Shown here piece after piece: positions 1 to 8,610 of a stretch of 64,000 nucleotides of DNA. The stretch lies in assembly GCF_900104795.1 (NCBI RefSeq), contig NZ_FNTG01000001.1, positions 1,426,001 to 1,490,000 on the forward strand, written 5' to 3'. The stretch comes from Burkholderia sp. WP9 (GTDB lineage Bacteria > Pseudomonadota > Gammaproteobacteria > Burkholderiales > Burkholderiaceae). The position numbers and the translations under genes are program-made. The number at the start of each line of letters is the position of its first letter. Position 1 is the first letter of the stretch. The notes under the pieces are model-generated. The model did no database searches. It was not told where the DNA came from and saw only the letters and a list, made by a program, of their open reading frames with translations.

Positions 1-1437
1 CGCGTAGATATCCGGGCGCTTCCTGCGCAGAATGAGACCGATCACCACGCCGACGCACGCCACCGTGAACACGATCCACGGAAAGGATTTGACGATCGGA
101 CTATCGGAGCCGCTGAGCGCGTCGAGATTGCGCACCAGAATCACGCCGATATAGAGCAGACCCAAACCACCCACCAGCGGTGCGACTAACGAGTGCCATA
201 CGCGCGTGTCCTTACGCGTCTTGCGGAAGAACGCGATCACCGAAAAACTCGTCACCGCCTGCAACATCACAATGCCGATCGTGCCGAGCGCAGAGCTCCA
301 GCTGAACACGATGTTGAACGCATCGCTGCCCGCCGCGATGAAAAGCCCGAGCAGCACGCAAACGGACAGCGTTTGCAGATAGCTCGCCCTATACGGCGAA
401 CGGTACTTTTCGTGCACGCGGGTAAGCACTTGCGGCAGGATGCCCTCGAGACTCAGCGCGTGGATATAACGCACCAGCGTGTTATGAAACGACAACAGAC
501 TCGCGAAGATACTGCTGAGCAGCAGAAAGCTCATCACCGTCGTCACCGCTCCGCCCAGATATTTGCCGGACTGGATGAACCAGAAATCGCCGGGCTGTTT
601 GGTGGCGACCGTGACCACATCGGCAAGACCGTACGCGCAGACAATCGTCCACGTAACAAAGGCGAAGAACACGAGAATCAGCATGACCGATACGTACGTC
701 GCGCGAGGCACCGTCACTTTCGGATCGCGGCATTCCTTACCGTAAATCGCGGTGGCCTCGAAGCCGATGAACGACGCAAACGCGAACATCACCGCAATGC
801 CGAGGTGGCCGCTGAACACATGTTGCGGCGTGAACGGCGCCAGCGTTAGGCCGTTGGGTCCGCCACCATGCACGACGATCGCAATTGCGAGCAGCAGCAG
901 AATGCCCAGTTCAAGACACATCAGCACGCCGAGCAGGCGGCTATTCAGATCGATACCGCGTATTCCGGTGAATTGCACCACGGCTACGCAGATCAACGAA
1001 TAGCCGTACCAGGGTAAGCCGGTATGCAGCAGCGGCGAGAGAATCACAGTGCAGAAGAATCCGAACAGCCCGTATAGCGCGATCTGGATGAACGTGTACG
1101 ACATTAGTGCGACGAGCGCGCCGGCCATGCCCAACGGCCGTCCAAGTCCGGCGGTGATGTATGCATAGAACGCACCGGCACGCACCACGTGCCGGCTCAT
1201 CGAAGCAAAGCCGACGCTGAAGATCAGTAGCACCACGCCCGCAACCACGAACGCGCCCGGAATGCCCGCGCCGTTGCCCAGACTGATCGCGGGCGGCACC
1301 GCGCCGAGCATGCCGGTCAGCGGCGCGGCCGCCGAAATCACGAGGAAAACGATCTGCCACAGGCCCAGCGTATTGCCTTTCAATTCCACGGCGTTCTCCG
1401 CGTCGACCGCACGGGTCGGAGAATAAGGTTCACTCAT
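1..1437 (-). CDS. APC-superfamily amino acid/amine permease (partial, C-terminus outside window)
   Basis: Reads from an ATG at 1437 to the left edge without a stop, giving 479 residues of an incomplete protein. The translation is a chain of hydrophobic segments with the APC-family start (an AISLGNGAGIPG-type stretch near residues 50-60) and a conserved FIGFEATAIYGKE stretch in the middle. APC-family proteins are usually about 480-520 residues, so little should be missing. It is an inner-membrane importer of amino acids or amines driven by an ion gradient. An AGAGGC ribosome site precedes the start. It lies next to a copper amine oxidase and its regulator, which suggests uptake of the amine substrate (for example phenylethylamine or tyramine). 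That substrate is inferred from context only. Confidence 0.85.
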   Translation of the reverse strand, partial: MSEPYSPTRAVDAENAVELKGNTLGLWQIVFLVISAAAPLTGMLGAVPPAISLGNGAGIPGAFVVAGVVLLIFSVGFASMSRHVVRAGAFYAYITAGLGRPLGMAGALVALMSYTFIQIALYGLFGFFCTVILSPLLHTGLPWYGYSLICVAVVQFTGIRGIDLNSRLLGVLMCLELGILLLLAIAIVVHGGGPNGLTLAPFTPQHVFSGHLGIAVMFAFASFIGFEATAIYGKECRDPKVTVPRATYVSVMLILVFFAFVTWTIVCAYGLADVVTVATKQPGDFWFIQSGKYLGGAVTTVMSFLLLSSIFASLLSFHNTLVRYIHALSLEGILPQVLTRVHEKYRSPYRASYLQTLSVCVLLGLFIAAGSDAFNIVFSWSSALGTIGIVMLQAVTSFSVIAFFRKTRKDTRVWHSLVAPLVGGLGLLYIGVILVRNLDALSGSDSPIVKSFPWIVFTVACVGVVIGLILRRKRPDIYA

Positions 1438-1729
1438 CGCTGCCTCTGTTGTGTTGGCTAGTCTGGAACACGTCCTGAACCCCAGCACGGCTGATCCAGG
1501 CACCCGGTTGACCGACGTCCGAAGCTTCGGTGTGAGCGCATGGTAGGTAGCTAAAAAATAAAGCGACTTCGCGAACCGCGCCAAATTTTCGATAATGTGC
1601 GCCAATGCGCCGGGAAGCCAGAATTCAGCGGCTTGCCGTGAATATTTAGGAACCTGAACTATTTTCGCGCGGCAACATCTGGCCTGCACGATACTTTCAC
1701 AATGAAAGAAAATGCCATGAGGTCCGGCG

Positions 1730-2728
1730 CTATTGTTTTTTCCAGTTGCGCGTGGCGCGCCACAAGACGGTCGCATCGGCATAACCGACTGCGCGGGCGA
1801 TCGCCGCATTGGTGAGTTCTTCCCGTTCGAGCAGCCCCTCCACACTGCGCTGCCGCTCCTCGCGCAGGATCTGCCGCACGGACGTGCCCTGCTCCGCAAG
1901 GTGCCGCTGCAACGAGCGGTGCGAGAGACCGAGATCTTTCGCAATGTCGGCAACGATCAGCTTTTCGTGCGCGAGACGCCGCGTAACCAGATCGCGAACC
2001 TGCTCGACGATGCTGTGGGGCATCGCATCGCGTGCAATCAGGTCGGTCGCGTGGCGCTCCATCATGCGCGCCATTTGCGAATCGGCGCTCTTGAGCGGTG
2101 CGTCGAGATCCTGCGGACGCAGAATCATCCCGTTGAAAGGCTGCTGAAAGCGCACCGGCACACGAAAGATCCGCGCATACGGTTTGAGATCCGCGGGCGC
2201 TGCGTGCTCAAAATGGACTTCGACCGGATTCCACGCTGCTCCCCTCACCAGCCGGACCATATGGCACATGGTCGAGAGGCTGTATTCCGCATCCTGCCGG
2301 CGCGGCCAGATTTGCGGACTGGCGATCTGATAAGTCCACATCGGCCATTCGTCGTCGCGTAGCAATTCGCAGGTCGTGGTGTTCTGCCACGACGCGAGCG
2401 CGAGCGAAAACTTGCGCAACGCCGCGTTCAAGGTGGGGGACGAAAAGAACACCAGACCCGCCGGCCCGAGTTCCGTCACTTGTAATTCGCTGCCGAGGCG
2501 CAAGCCGAGTGCGGACTCGCCGAGCACTTCGGCGGCACGTTCGAACGCGGCCACATAACGCGTGAGCGGCAGAATTTCATACGGATTGGACAAGAGCCGC
2601 CGACTCATGCCGAACTCCTCCAGCAGCGCGTCGCATTGCGCGCCCGATGCGTCGAGAGCGCGCACAACCGGTCCCATGACCGCGGCGCGAATCATCGGGA
2701 AACTGCCGTTGAGCGTGACTTTTTTCAT
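1730..2728 (-). CDS. AraC-family transcriptional regulator (arabinose_bd-like N-terminal domain)
   Basis: 332 residues. The N-terminal two thirds resemble the sensor domain of OruR/ArgR-type AraC regulators (about residues 20-215). The C-terminal 95 residues hold the paired helix-turn-helix with the recognisable stretch VADIAKDLGLSHRSLQRHL. The last few residues (LWRATRNWKKQ) depart from the usual end of this domain, though the gene looks intact. A strong GGAGGAGA ribosome site precedes the ATG at 2728. The gene is divergent from the amine oxidase across a 199-base gap, so it is the obvious candidate regulator of the amine operon and perhaps of the permease downstream of it. The effector is unknown. 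Confidence 0.9.
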   Translation of the reverse strand: MKKVTLNGSFPMIRAAVMGPVVRALDASGAQCDALLEEFGMSRRLLSNPYEILPLTRYVAAFERAAEVLGESALGLRLGSELQVTELGPAGLVFFSSPTLNAALRKFSLALASWQNTTTCELLRDDEWPMWTYQIASPQIWPRRQDAEYSLSTMCHMVRLVRGAAWNPVEVHFEHAAPADLKPYARIFRVPVRFQQPFNGMILRPQDLDAPLKSADSQMARMMERHATDLIARDAMPHSIVEQVRDLVTRRLAHEKLIVADIAKDLGLSHRSLQRHLAEQGTSVRQILREERQRSVEGLLEREELTNAAIARAVGYADATVLWRATRNWKKQ

Positions 2729-2927
2729 GTTGAGCGTCTCCTCCTCAGTCTTCGCTGATGTGTTGCCCGAGTCATTCCTCTTGGCGCACTTTATCGTTCA
2801 TTTGGCGCGATAAGCAAGCGCGAAAATAATATTGGGTTCCTACGATTTGCCATCGACTCAGCGATTGCCGCGCGCCATTTGCCTCGCGAGCACGCTGTCC
2901 GGTCCAGCAACTCCTTACGGGAATCTT

Positions 2928-4913
2928 ATGAACACGAATGCCACGAAAGCCGCTCACGTCCCCGTTCATCCGCTCGATCCGCTGAGCGGCGCAGAAATGC
3001 AGCTAGCGTGCGATCTCGTGAAAGCCGCGGAAAAACTCGATTCGCACGCGCGTTTTCCGATGGTGGAACTGCGCGAGCCGCCGAAAGCCGAAGTCGTGGC
3101 GTTCAAGACCGGCGAGTATTTTTCGCGGACAGCCTTCGTGCTTGCAATCGATCGGACGAATGGCGCGACGATCGAATTCGAGGTGGACCTGAGAGAAAAG
3201 AAGATCGCCGCGCGCCGCGTCATGCCATTCGGCGAGGCGCCTTACGGCCAGCCGCCGATCATGATCGACGACTTCATGAACGCGGAACAGATCGTCAAGA
3301 GCGACGAAGCATGGCGCGTGGCCGTGATGAAACGCGGCCTCAGCGAAAAAGATCTGGAACGCGTTCAGGTCGATCCGTTCTCGGCGGGCTGTTTCGATCG
3401 CGAGAACGAGAACGGCCGGCGTCTCGTGCGCTGCGTGAGCTACTACCGCGAAACGCTGACCGATAACGGCTATGCGCATCCTATTGAAGGCGTGCTCGCC
3501 GTGGTCGATCTGCTCGAAAAGAAGGTGATCGAACTCGTGGACGACGGCCGCATCATTCCGATTCCGCGCGCCAAACACAACTACGACACGCCGAGCCTCG
3601 GCGAGCCGCGCAGCACGCTCAAACCGCTCTCGATCAACCAGCCCGACGGCCCGAGCTTTACGATCGACGGCTGGCACGTGAACTGGCAGAACTGGAACTT
3701 TCGCGTCGGCTTTACGCCGCGTGAAGGACTCGTCCTGCATCAACTTTCGTGGGACGACGGCAAGAGCGCGCGACCGATCATCTACCGTGCGAGCGTCACG
3801 GAAATGTGCGTGCCCTACTCCGACCCGAGCACCAACCATTACTGGAAAAGCGCCTTCGACGCCGGCGAATACGGTCTCGGCAAACTCGCGAACCAGCTCG
3901 AACTGGGTTGCGATTGCCTCGGCACGATTCGCTATTTCGACATTCCGTCCGCGGACGACTTCGGCAATGCATTCGTGATGAGGAACGCCGTCTGCATGCA
4001 CGAAGAAGACTACGGCACGCTGTGGAAGCACTATGAATTCCGCACCGGCGTGTTCGAAATGCGCCGCTCGCGTCGTCTCGTGATTTCCTTCTTCGCCACG
4101 GTCGGCAACTACGACTACGGCTTCTACTGGTATCTCTACCAGGACGGCACGATCCAGCTCGAATGCAAGCTGACCGGCATCGTGCAGACTTCGGCGGTCG
4201 CCGACGGCGATACCTATCCTTGGGGCGGCATGATCACGGAGAACCTCGGCGGCCCGACGCACCAGCACTTCTTCAATGCCCGCATGCATATGATGGTGGA
4301 CGGCGAGCACAACACCGTGACCGAACATGAATTCGTGCCTCGTCCAATGGGCGACACCAACCCGTACGGCAATGTGTTCGACACGACGAAGCGCGTGTTG
4401 AAAACCGAAAGCGAAGCGGCCCGTGTCGCGAGCGGCAACACCGGCCGTTACTGGAAGGTCTTCAACCCGAACGTGAAGAATGCCGTCGGCGCGAATCCAG
4501 GCTACAAGCTGGTCGTGAACGACTCGCCGCTGATGCTCGCCGATGAACGTTCCAAGGTGCGCCAGCGCGGCGGCTTTGCCACGCGTCACGTATGGGTCAC
4601 GCCGTTCGATCCGGCCGAGCGCTATGCCAGCGGCGATTACCCGAATCAGCATTCAGGCGGTGGCGGACTGCCGCGCTATATCGAAGCGAACCGCAACATC
4701 GAGAACGAAGACATCGTGCTGTGGCACAGCTTCGGCCACACACACGTGTGCAAGCCGGAGGACTTCCCGGTGATGCCGGTGGAATACGCGGGCTTCATGC
4801 TCAAGCCGAACAACTTCTTCCCGGCGAACCCGACCATGGACCTGCCCGCCGAGCGTGATCTGAACAGCGTTGAAGACGGAAAGTCCCCGGATCATGGTTG
4901 CTGCAAGCACTGA
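2928..4913 (+). CDS. tynA: Copper-containing primary-amine oxidase
   Basis: 661 residues. The enzyme oxidatively deaminates primary amines to the aldehyde, ammonia and hydrogen peroxide, using copper and topaquinone made from its own tyrosine. The cofactor motif NYDY is at residues 394-397, so Tyr395 would become topaquinone. The copper ligands are HQH (His445 and His447) and a downstream His606 in the GHTHVCKPEDFPVMP segment. The catalytic Asp is Asp311 in FDAGEYGLG. I chose ATG 2928 because GGGA lies just upstream and the translation before it is not family-like; an in-frame ATG at 2832 exists. No signal peptide is visible, so it resembles the cytosolic Arthrobacter-type enzymes rather than the periplasmic E. 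coli TynA. The downstream aldehyde dehydrogenase would oxidise its product. Confidence 0.96.
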   Translation: MNTNATKAAHVPVHPLDPLSGAEMQLACDLVKAAEKLDSHARFPMVELREPPKAEVVAFKTGEYFSRTAFVLAIDRTNGATIEFEVDLREKKIAARRVMPFGEAPYGQPPIMIDDFMNAEQIVKSDEAWRVAVMKRGLSEKDLERVQVDPFSAGCFDRENENGRRLVRCVSYYRETLTDNGYAHPIEGVLAVVDLLEKKVIELVDDGRIIPIPRAKHNYDTPSLGEPRSTLKPLSINQPDGPSFTIDGWHVNWQNWNFRVGFTPREGLVLHQLSWDDGKSARPIIYRASVTEMCVPYSDPSTNHYWKSAFDAGEYGLGKLANQLELGCDCLGTIRYFDIPSADDFGNAFVMRNAVCMHEEDYGTLWKHYEFRTGVFEMRRSRRLVISFFATVGNYDYGFYWYLYQDGTIQLECKLTGIVQTSAVADGDTYPWGGMITENLGGPTHQHFFNARMHMMVDGEHNTVTEHEFVPRPMGDTNPYGNVFDTTKRVLKTESEAARVASGNTGRYWKVFNPNVKNAVGANPGYKLVVNDSPLMLADERSKVRQRGGFATRHVWVTPFDPAERYASGDYPNQHSGGGGLPRYIEANRNIENEDIVLWHSFGHTHVCKPEDFPVMPVEYAGFMLKPNNFFPANPTMDLPAERDLNSVEDGKSPDHGCCKH

Positions 4914-5901
4914 TCCGACCGTGTCTCGTGCGCGGCACACCGCCCTCGCGCGCGTGCTGTGCGCGAGTTCGGCGTGCGTGGGCCTCGCGAGCGGCGGCGC
5001 TACGCTGCTGATGCAGGCCGGTATCGGTCCGCGCGCTACTTCGCTGTGGATGAGCGCGCTGATGCTGCTGGTCATGATGAGCGTGCCACTGCTGATGTCA
5101 CGCTCGTGCGCCCGCCACACCCTGCTGGCGAGCGCCACGACGTTGATCGCGACGCTTACCGCGATGAACCATGTGCCGGCGTATCTGAACAGTTCGGCGC
5201 ACGGCACTGTCATTGCAGTGCTGATGATGGCAATGGCCATCGGAATGTCGTTCTATAGACTGTGCGTGCTCGGCCCCTCCGTCAAACAGCGTCACGACCT
5301 GCATCGCCGCACGCACGAATCGGTCAACACGGCGCCACCTTCAGCCGCAACGGCTTTGCTCGCCCTGCTGGCGGGACTGTCGAGCGGCAGCCTTGCCCGC
5401 TTCCAGCTCTTTGCGATTTGCGGCGTAAGCGGCGCGCAGCCGCTCTGGCAAATCGCGCTATTGCTTGCCGCAGTCTGCGCGCTCGCATTCATCGCCGACC
5501 GTTCACACGGCAATCGCATGCTGATCGCGTTGTACGTCGCGCGGGCGGCGCTGATCGGCACGCTTGCGGCGAACGACAATCCCGCGCTCGCCCCGCTCGC
5601 GACGACTCTCTTTCTGGCTCTCGACTGCCTGACGATTCCAGCGCTCGTCAACTTGCGCGCACGCTCGAACAGCTTATCGAGCGCAAGCTGTCCCGGCCTC
5701 GCGCATCACGTCGGCATGGTGTTGGGCGCGGCGTTGTCGACCACTCCCTACTTTTTCGGCGATGGCTTTGTCGTGCTGTATGCGTTGGGCGCGGCAGCAA
5801 ACCTGATCTGCGCTGCGTCTTTAGCAGTGCGTTGGCGTGCAACGCACCTCTTCCATCCGCATTCGAACCCATACCGGCGTCAAACGAACCCTTCCGGCTA
5901 G
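4894..5901 (+). CDS. Unrecognised polytopic membrane protein of the amine operon
   Basis: 336 residues from ATG 4894, which overlaps the end of the amine oxidase by 20 bases; an in-frame ATG at 4870 is an alternative. Most of the chain is hydrophobic, about eight to ten membrane segments. The layout (two hydrophobic halves around a polar stretch near residues 125-145, ending in a positively charged tail) recalls a short, degenerate MFS transporter, but no MFS signature is clear. It sits between tynA and the aldehyde dehydrogenase, 35 bases before the latter, so it is probably co-transcribed and could move the amine or its product across the inner membrane. The reading frame has the same codon use as its neighbours. 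Function is not established. Confidence 0.7.
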   Translation: MVAASTDPTVSRARHTALARVLCASSACVGLASGGATLLMQAGIGPRATSLWMSALMLLVMMSVPLLMSRSCARHTLLASATTLIATLTAMNHVPAYLNSSAHGTVIAVLMMAMAIGMSFYRLCVLGPSVKQRHDLHRRTHESVNTAPPSAATALLALLAGLSSGSLARFQLFAICGVSGAQPLWQIALLLAAVCALAFIADRSHGNRMLIALYVARAALIGTLAANDNPALAPLATTLFLALDCLTIPALVNLRARSNSLSSASCPGLAHHVGMVLGAALSTTPYFFGDGFVVLYALGAAANLICAASLAVRWRATHLFHPHSNPYRRQTNPSG

Positions 5902-5936
5902 CGCAACGGCCACTACCCCAACGGAGACAAAACATC

Positions 5937-7415
5937 ATGACTGAACACAAGCCAGCGGTGACGCTGCCACATACCATGTTCATCAACGGCGAAAAGACCG
6001 GCAGCGCTGCGGGCAAAACCTTCCCGATCTTCAATCCGGCCACCGCGGAAGCAATCGCGCAGATCCCCGACGCGTCGGAAGCGGATATCGATCACGCCGC
6101 TAGAACCTCGAAAGCCGCCTTCGAATCCGACGCGTGGCGCAGAATGCCGCCGGCCATGCGCGAAGGATTGCTGCTCAAGCTCGCCGACCTCATGGAGCGG
6201 CATAGCGACGAACTCGCCACGCTGGAAACGCTGAATCAAGGCAAGCTCATCGGCTTCTCGAAGATGCTGGAAGTCGCGGGCAGCGTGCAATGGTTGCGCT
6301 ATATGGCCGGCTGGGCGACCAAGATCGAAGGCACGACGTTCGATCTGTCGATCCCCTTCCCGCCGGGCACGCGCTACAACGCGTCGACGAGGCGCGTGCC
6401 GGCCGGCGTGGTCGCAGCAATCGTTCCGTGGAATTTCCCGCTGCTGATGGCGGTATGGAAAATCGCCCCGGCGCTGGCCTGCGGTTGCACGGTAGTGCTC
6501 AAACCGGCAGAAGAAACGCCGTTGACCGCCATCCGGCTCGCTGAACTGGCGTATGAAGCGGGCTTCCCTGCCGGCGTATTCAACGTGGTCACCGGCCGAG
6601 GCGAAACCACCGGCGCGGCGCTCGTCCGGCATCCGCTGGTGAACAAGGTCACGTTCACCGGATCGACCGAGGTCGGGCGCATCATCGGCCGGCAATGCGC
6701 CGACGATCTGAAGCGCGCGTCGCTCGAATTGGGCGGCAAGAGCCCGGTAATCGTGCTCGACGACTGCGACCCGCGCAAGGCTATCGAAGGCGCGGCCAGC
6801 GCGATCTTTTTCAACCATGGGCAGGTTTGCACGGCAGGCTCGCGCCTGTACGTCGCACGTTCGATTTATGACGAAGTCGTGCAAGGCATCGCAGCCGTTG
6901 CCGACGGCATCACACTCGGCTCCGGTTTCGATGCCGCGACGCAGATGGGCCCAATGGTTTCCGCGCGGCACCGCGACAAGGTTGCCGGCATGATCGCGCA
7001 AGGCAAGGACGAAGGCGGAGAGATCGTGTCGCGCGATGCGCGCGTGGAGAGCGACGGCTACTTCGTGCGGCCGACGGTGATCGCCAATCGCACCCGCAAG
7101 CCGCTTTCCGTCGTCAAGGAAGAGGTGTTCGGACCGGTGCTGGTGGCCATGCCCTACGACGACATCGATGAAGTGCTGATTGAGGCGAACGCCTCCGAGT
7201 ACGGACTCGGCGCGAGCGTCTGGACCAACCAGCTCGACAAGGCGTTGCGGCTGGTGGATGGCATCGAGGCCGGAACCGTCTGGGTCAACACGCACAACAT
7301 GGTCGATCCGGCCATGCCGTTCGGCGGCTTCAAGGCGTCCGGCATCGGCCGCGAACACGGCAAGGCGATCATCGACACCTATACGGAGAGCAAGTCGGTC
7401 TGTATTGCTTATTGA
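5937..7415 (+). CDS. feaB: Phenylacetaldehyde dehydrogenase (FeaB-like)
   Basis: 492 residues, an NAD-dependent aldehyde dehydrogenase of usual length. The FTGSTEVG nucleotide-binding stretch, Glu264 in LELGGK and the catalytic Cys298 in NHGQVCTAG are all present. The segment FDLSIPFPPGTRY followed by an IVPWNFPL block is close to E. coli FeaB, which oxidises phenylacetaldehyde to phenylacetate after amine oxidase action. The start at ATG 5937 follows an ACGGAGAC ribosome site; translation further upstream belongs to the previous gene. Position downstream of the amine oxidase supports the assignment. A broader aldehyde dehydrogenase role cannot be excluded. Confidence 0.9.
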   Translation: MTEHKPAVTLPHTMFINGEKTGSAAGKTFPIFNPATAEAIAQIPDASEADIDHAARTSKAAFESDAWRRMPPAMREGLLLKLADLMERHSDELATLETLNQGKLIGFSKMLEVAGSVQWLRYMAGWATKIEGTTFDLSIPFPPGTRYNASTRRVPAGVVAAIVPWNFPLLMAVWKIAPALACGCTVVLKPAEETPLTAIRLAELAYEAGFPAGVFNVVTGRGETTGAALVRHPLVNKVTFTGSTEVGRIIGRQCADDLKRASLELGGKSPVIVLDDCDPRKAIEGAASAIFFNHGQVCTAGSRLYVARSIYDEVVQGIAAVADGITLGSGFDAATQMGPMVSARHRDKVAGMIAQGKDEGGEIVSRDARVESDGYFVRPTVIANRTRKPLSVVKEEVFGPVLVAMPYDDIDEVLIEANASEYGLGASVWTNQLDKALRLVDGIEAGTVWVNTHNMVDPAMPFGGFKASGIGREHGKAIIDTYTESKSVCIAY

Positions 7416-7424
7416 TGACGGGCC

Positions 7425-7461
7425 GCCTGCGCGCCGCTTGTCAGGCAGGCGCCGCGCAGGC
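7425..7461 (+). other. Inverted repeat after the amine operon
   Basis: The arms GCCTGCGCG (7425-7433) and CGCGCAGGC (7453-7461) can form a 9-base-pair hairpin ten bases after the feaB stop. No T-run follows, so it may protect the transcript end or weakly attenuate into the LysR gene rather than act as a full terminator. Confidence 0.35.
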
Positions 7462-7530
7462 AAACCAGTAAAATACCGGGACATCGCGCTACCGCGCCTC
7501 ACCTCCCGGTCGAACATCTTGAAACGCAAA

Positions 7531-8466
7531 ATGCCCGCGCTGAATGCGCTCAAAGCCTTCGAAGTGGCCGGCCGCACGGGCAGCTTTACCCGCGCCGCGG
7601 AACTGCTCAACGTCACGCAAAGCGCGGTCAGCCGCCAGGTCCGGCAACTCGAGGCACAACTGGGCGAGACGCTGTTGCAGCGTCATCACCATCATCTGGA
7701 ACTCTCCGCCGCCGGCCGGATTCTTCTGCAGGCGTTGCAGCAATCGTTCGACCGGATCGAACTCACGGTTCGCGGGCTGCAGGAGAAAACTCACCGCAAC
7801 CGTCTGCGTATCAATGCGCCGCCCACCTTCACGAGCCGCTGGCTGATGCCGCGTCTCGGCCGCTTGCGTGACGCGCATCCGCAGCTCGAACTGAGTCTGT
7901 CGACGCGCGTCGACGATAACCTCGCGGAATCCGGCGTGCTCGACTGCGCGATCCGCTTTGGCAATGGCGAGTGGGAAGGCGTGGATAGCCGGCTATTGAT
8001 GAACGAGCGGCATATCGCCGTCTGCTCGCCCGCCTTGCTCGCGCGAGCGGCGGGCCGTGCGGCGATCGACCTGAATCAGTTCACGCTGCTGCACGTGCTG
8101 GCGAGCGCCGATCAGCGCTACCTCACCTGGCAGCATTGGTTGAAAGCGGCGGGAATTGAAAACGTCGATACGCGCGGCGGTTACGAATTCGATCTGCTCG
8201 ACCACGCGATTCGCGCCGCGATCGACGGACTCGGCGTGACGATCGCCGACCGTCACATGATCGCGCGCGAACTCGCGGAAGGCCAACTCGTGCAGGTGCT
8301 GAACGTGCATGTGGACGGGCATCAGTCGTACTGGTTCGTCACCCGTAGCGAGCAGGACGATCTGCCACACGTCGCGCTGTTTCGCGACTGGCTGCAGCAG
8401 GAGATCTGGTTGAGCGGACGCGCGCTCGATGCGTCGGAATCGGCGCCTATGAGCGACGAGGATTGA
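7531..8466 (+). CDS. LysR-family transcriptional regulator (GcvA-like)
   Basis: 311 residues from ATG 7531. The N-terminal helix-turn-helix is clear (ALKAFEVAGRTGSFTRAAEL, then NVTQSAVSRQVRQLE), followed by a substrate-binding domain with the GcvA-type VLDCAIRFG and LGVTIADR stretches. A TTG at 7519 in the same frame would give the start MKRKMPALN, common in GcvA-like proteins, and may be the true start; neither has a good ribosome site. It lies 115 bases after feaB on the same strand. LysR proteins usually control adjacent genes, so the amine genes or the convergent GMC operon are candidate targets. The inducer is unknown. Confidence 0.9.
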   Translation: MPALNALKAFEVAGRTGSFTRAAELLNVTQSAVSRQVRQLEAQLGETLLQRHHHHLELSAAGRILLQALQQSFDRIELTVRGLQEKTHRNRLRINAPPTFTSRWLMPRLGRLRDAHPQLELSLSTRVDDNLAESGVLDCAIRFGNGEWEGVDSRLLMNERHIAVCSPALLARAAGRAAIDLNQFTLLHVLASADQRYLTWQHWLKAAGIENVDTRGGYEFDLLDHAIRAAIDGLGVTIADRHMIARELAEGQLVQVLNVHVDGHQSYWFVTRSEQDDLPHVALFRDWLQQEIWLSGRALDASESAPMSDED

Positions 8467-8529
8467 GGCGTGCGTTGCAGCACCGAGCGGCATTGCGACG
8501 CGTCACACACGCCACATCGTATGAAATAA

Positions 8530-8566
8530 AAACCGCGCCGATGGCATCGCATCGGCGCGGTTTCTT
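8530..8566. terminator. Bidirectional rho-independent terminator
   Basis: A perfect 14-base-pair stem (8530-8543 with 8550-8563) with a six-base loop, flanked by A-rich sequence on the left and TTTCTT on the right. It lies between two convergent genes, the LysR regulator and the GMC oxidoreductase, and can end both transcripts. Confidence 0.85.
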
Positions 8567-8610
8567 ACTGTGCGGTGGCCTGCCCGACAACCGCCGGGCC
8601 CATCACGCCG

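Noticed and set aside
3003..4652. Long minus-strand open frame (549 codons) opposite the amine oxidase gene
   Set aside because: It is a GC-rich antisense shadow: residue use is dominated by Arg, His, Ala and Val, it has no ribosome site, and it matches no family. The opposite strand carries an unmistakable copper amine oxidase.
5913..7616. Long minus-strand open frame (567 codons) opposite the aldehyde dehydrogenase
   Set aside because: Arg/Gly/Asp-rich antisense translation without motifs; the sense strand holds a complete aldehyde dehydrogenase.
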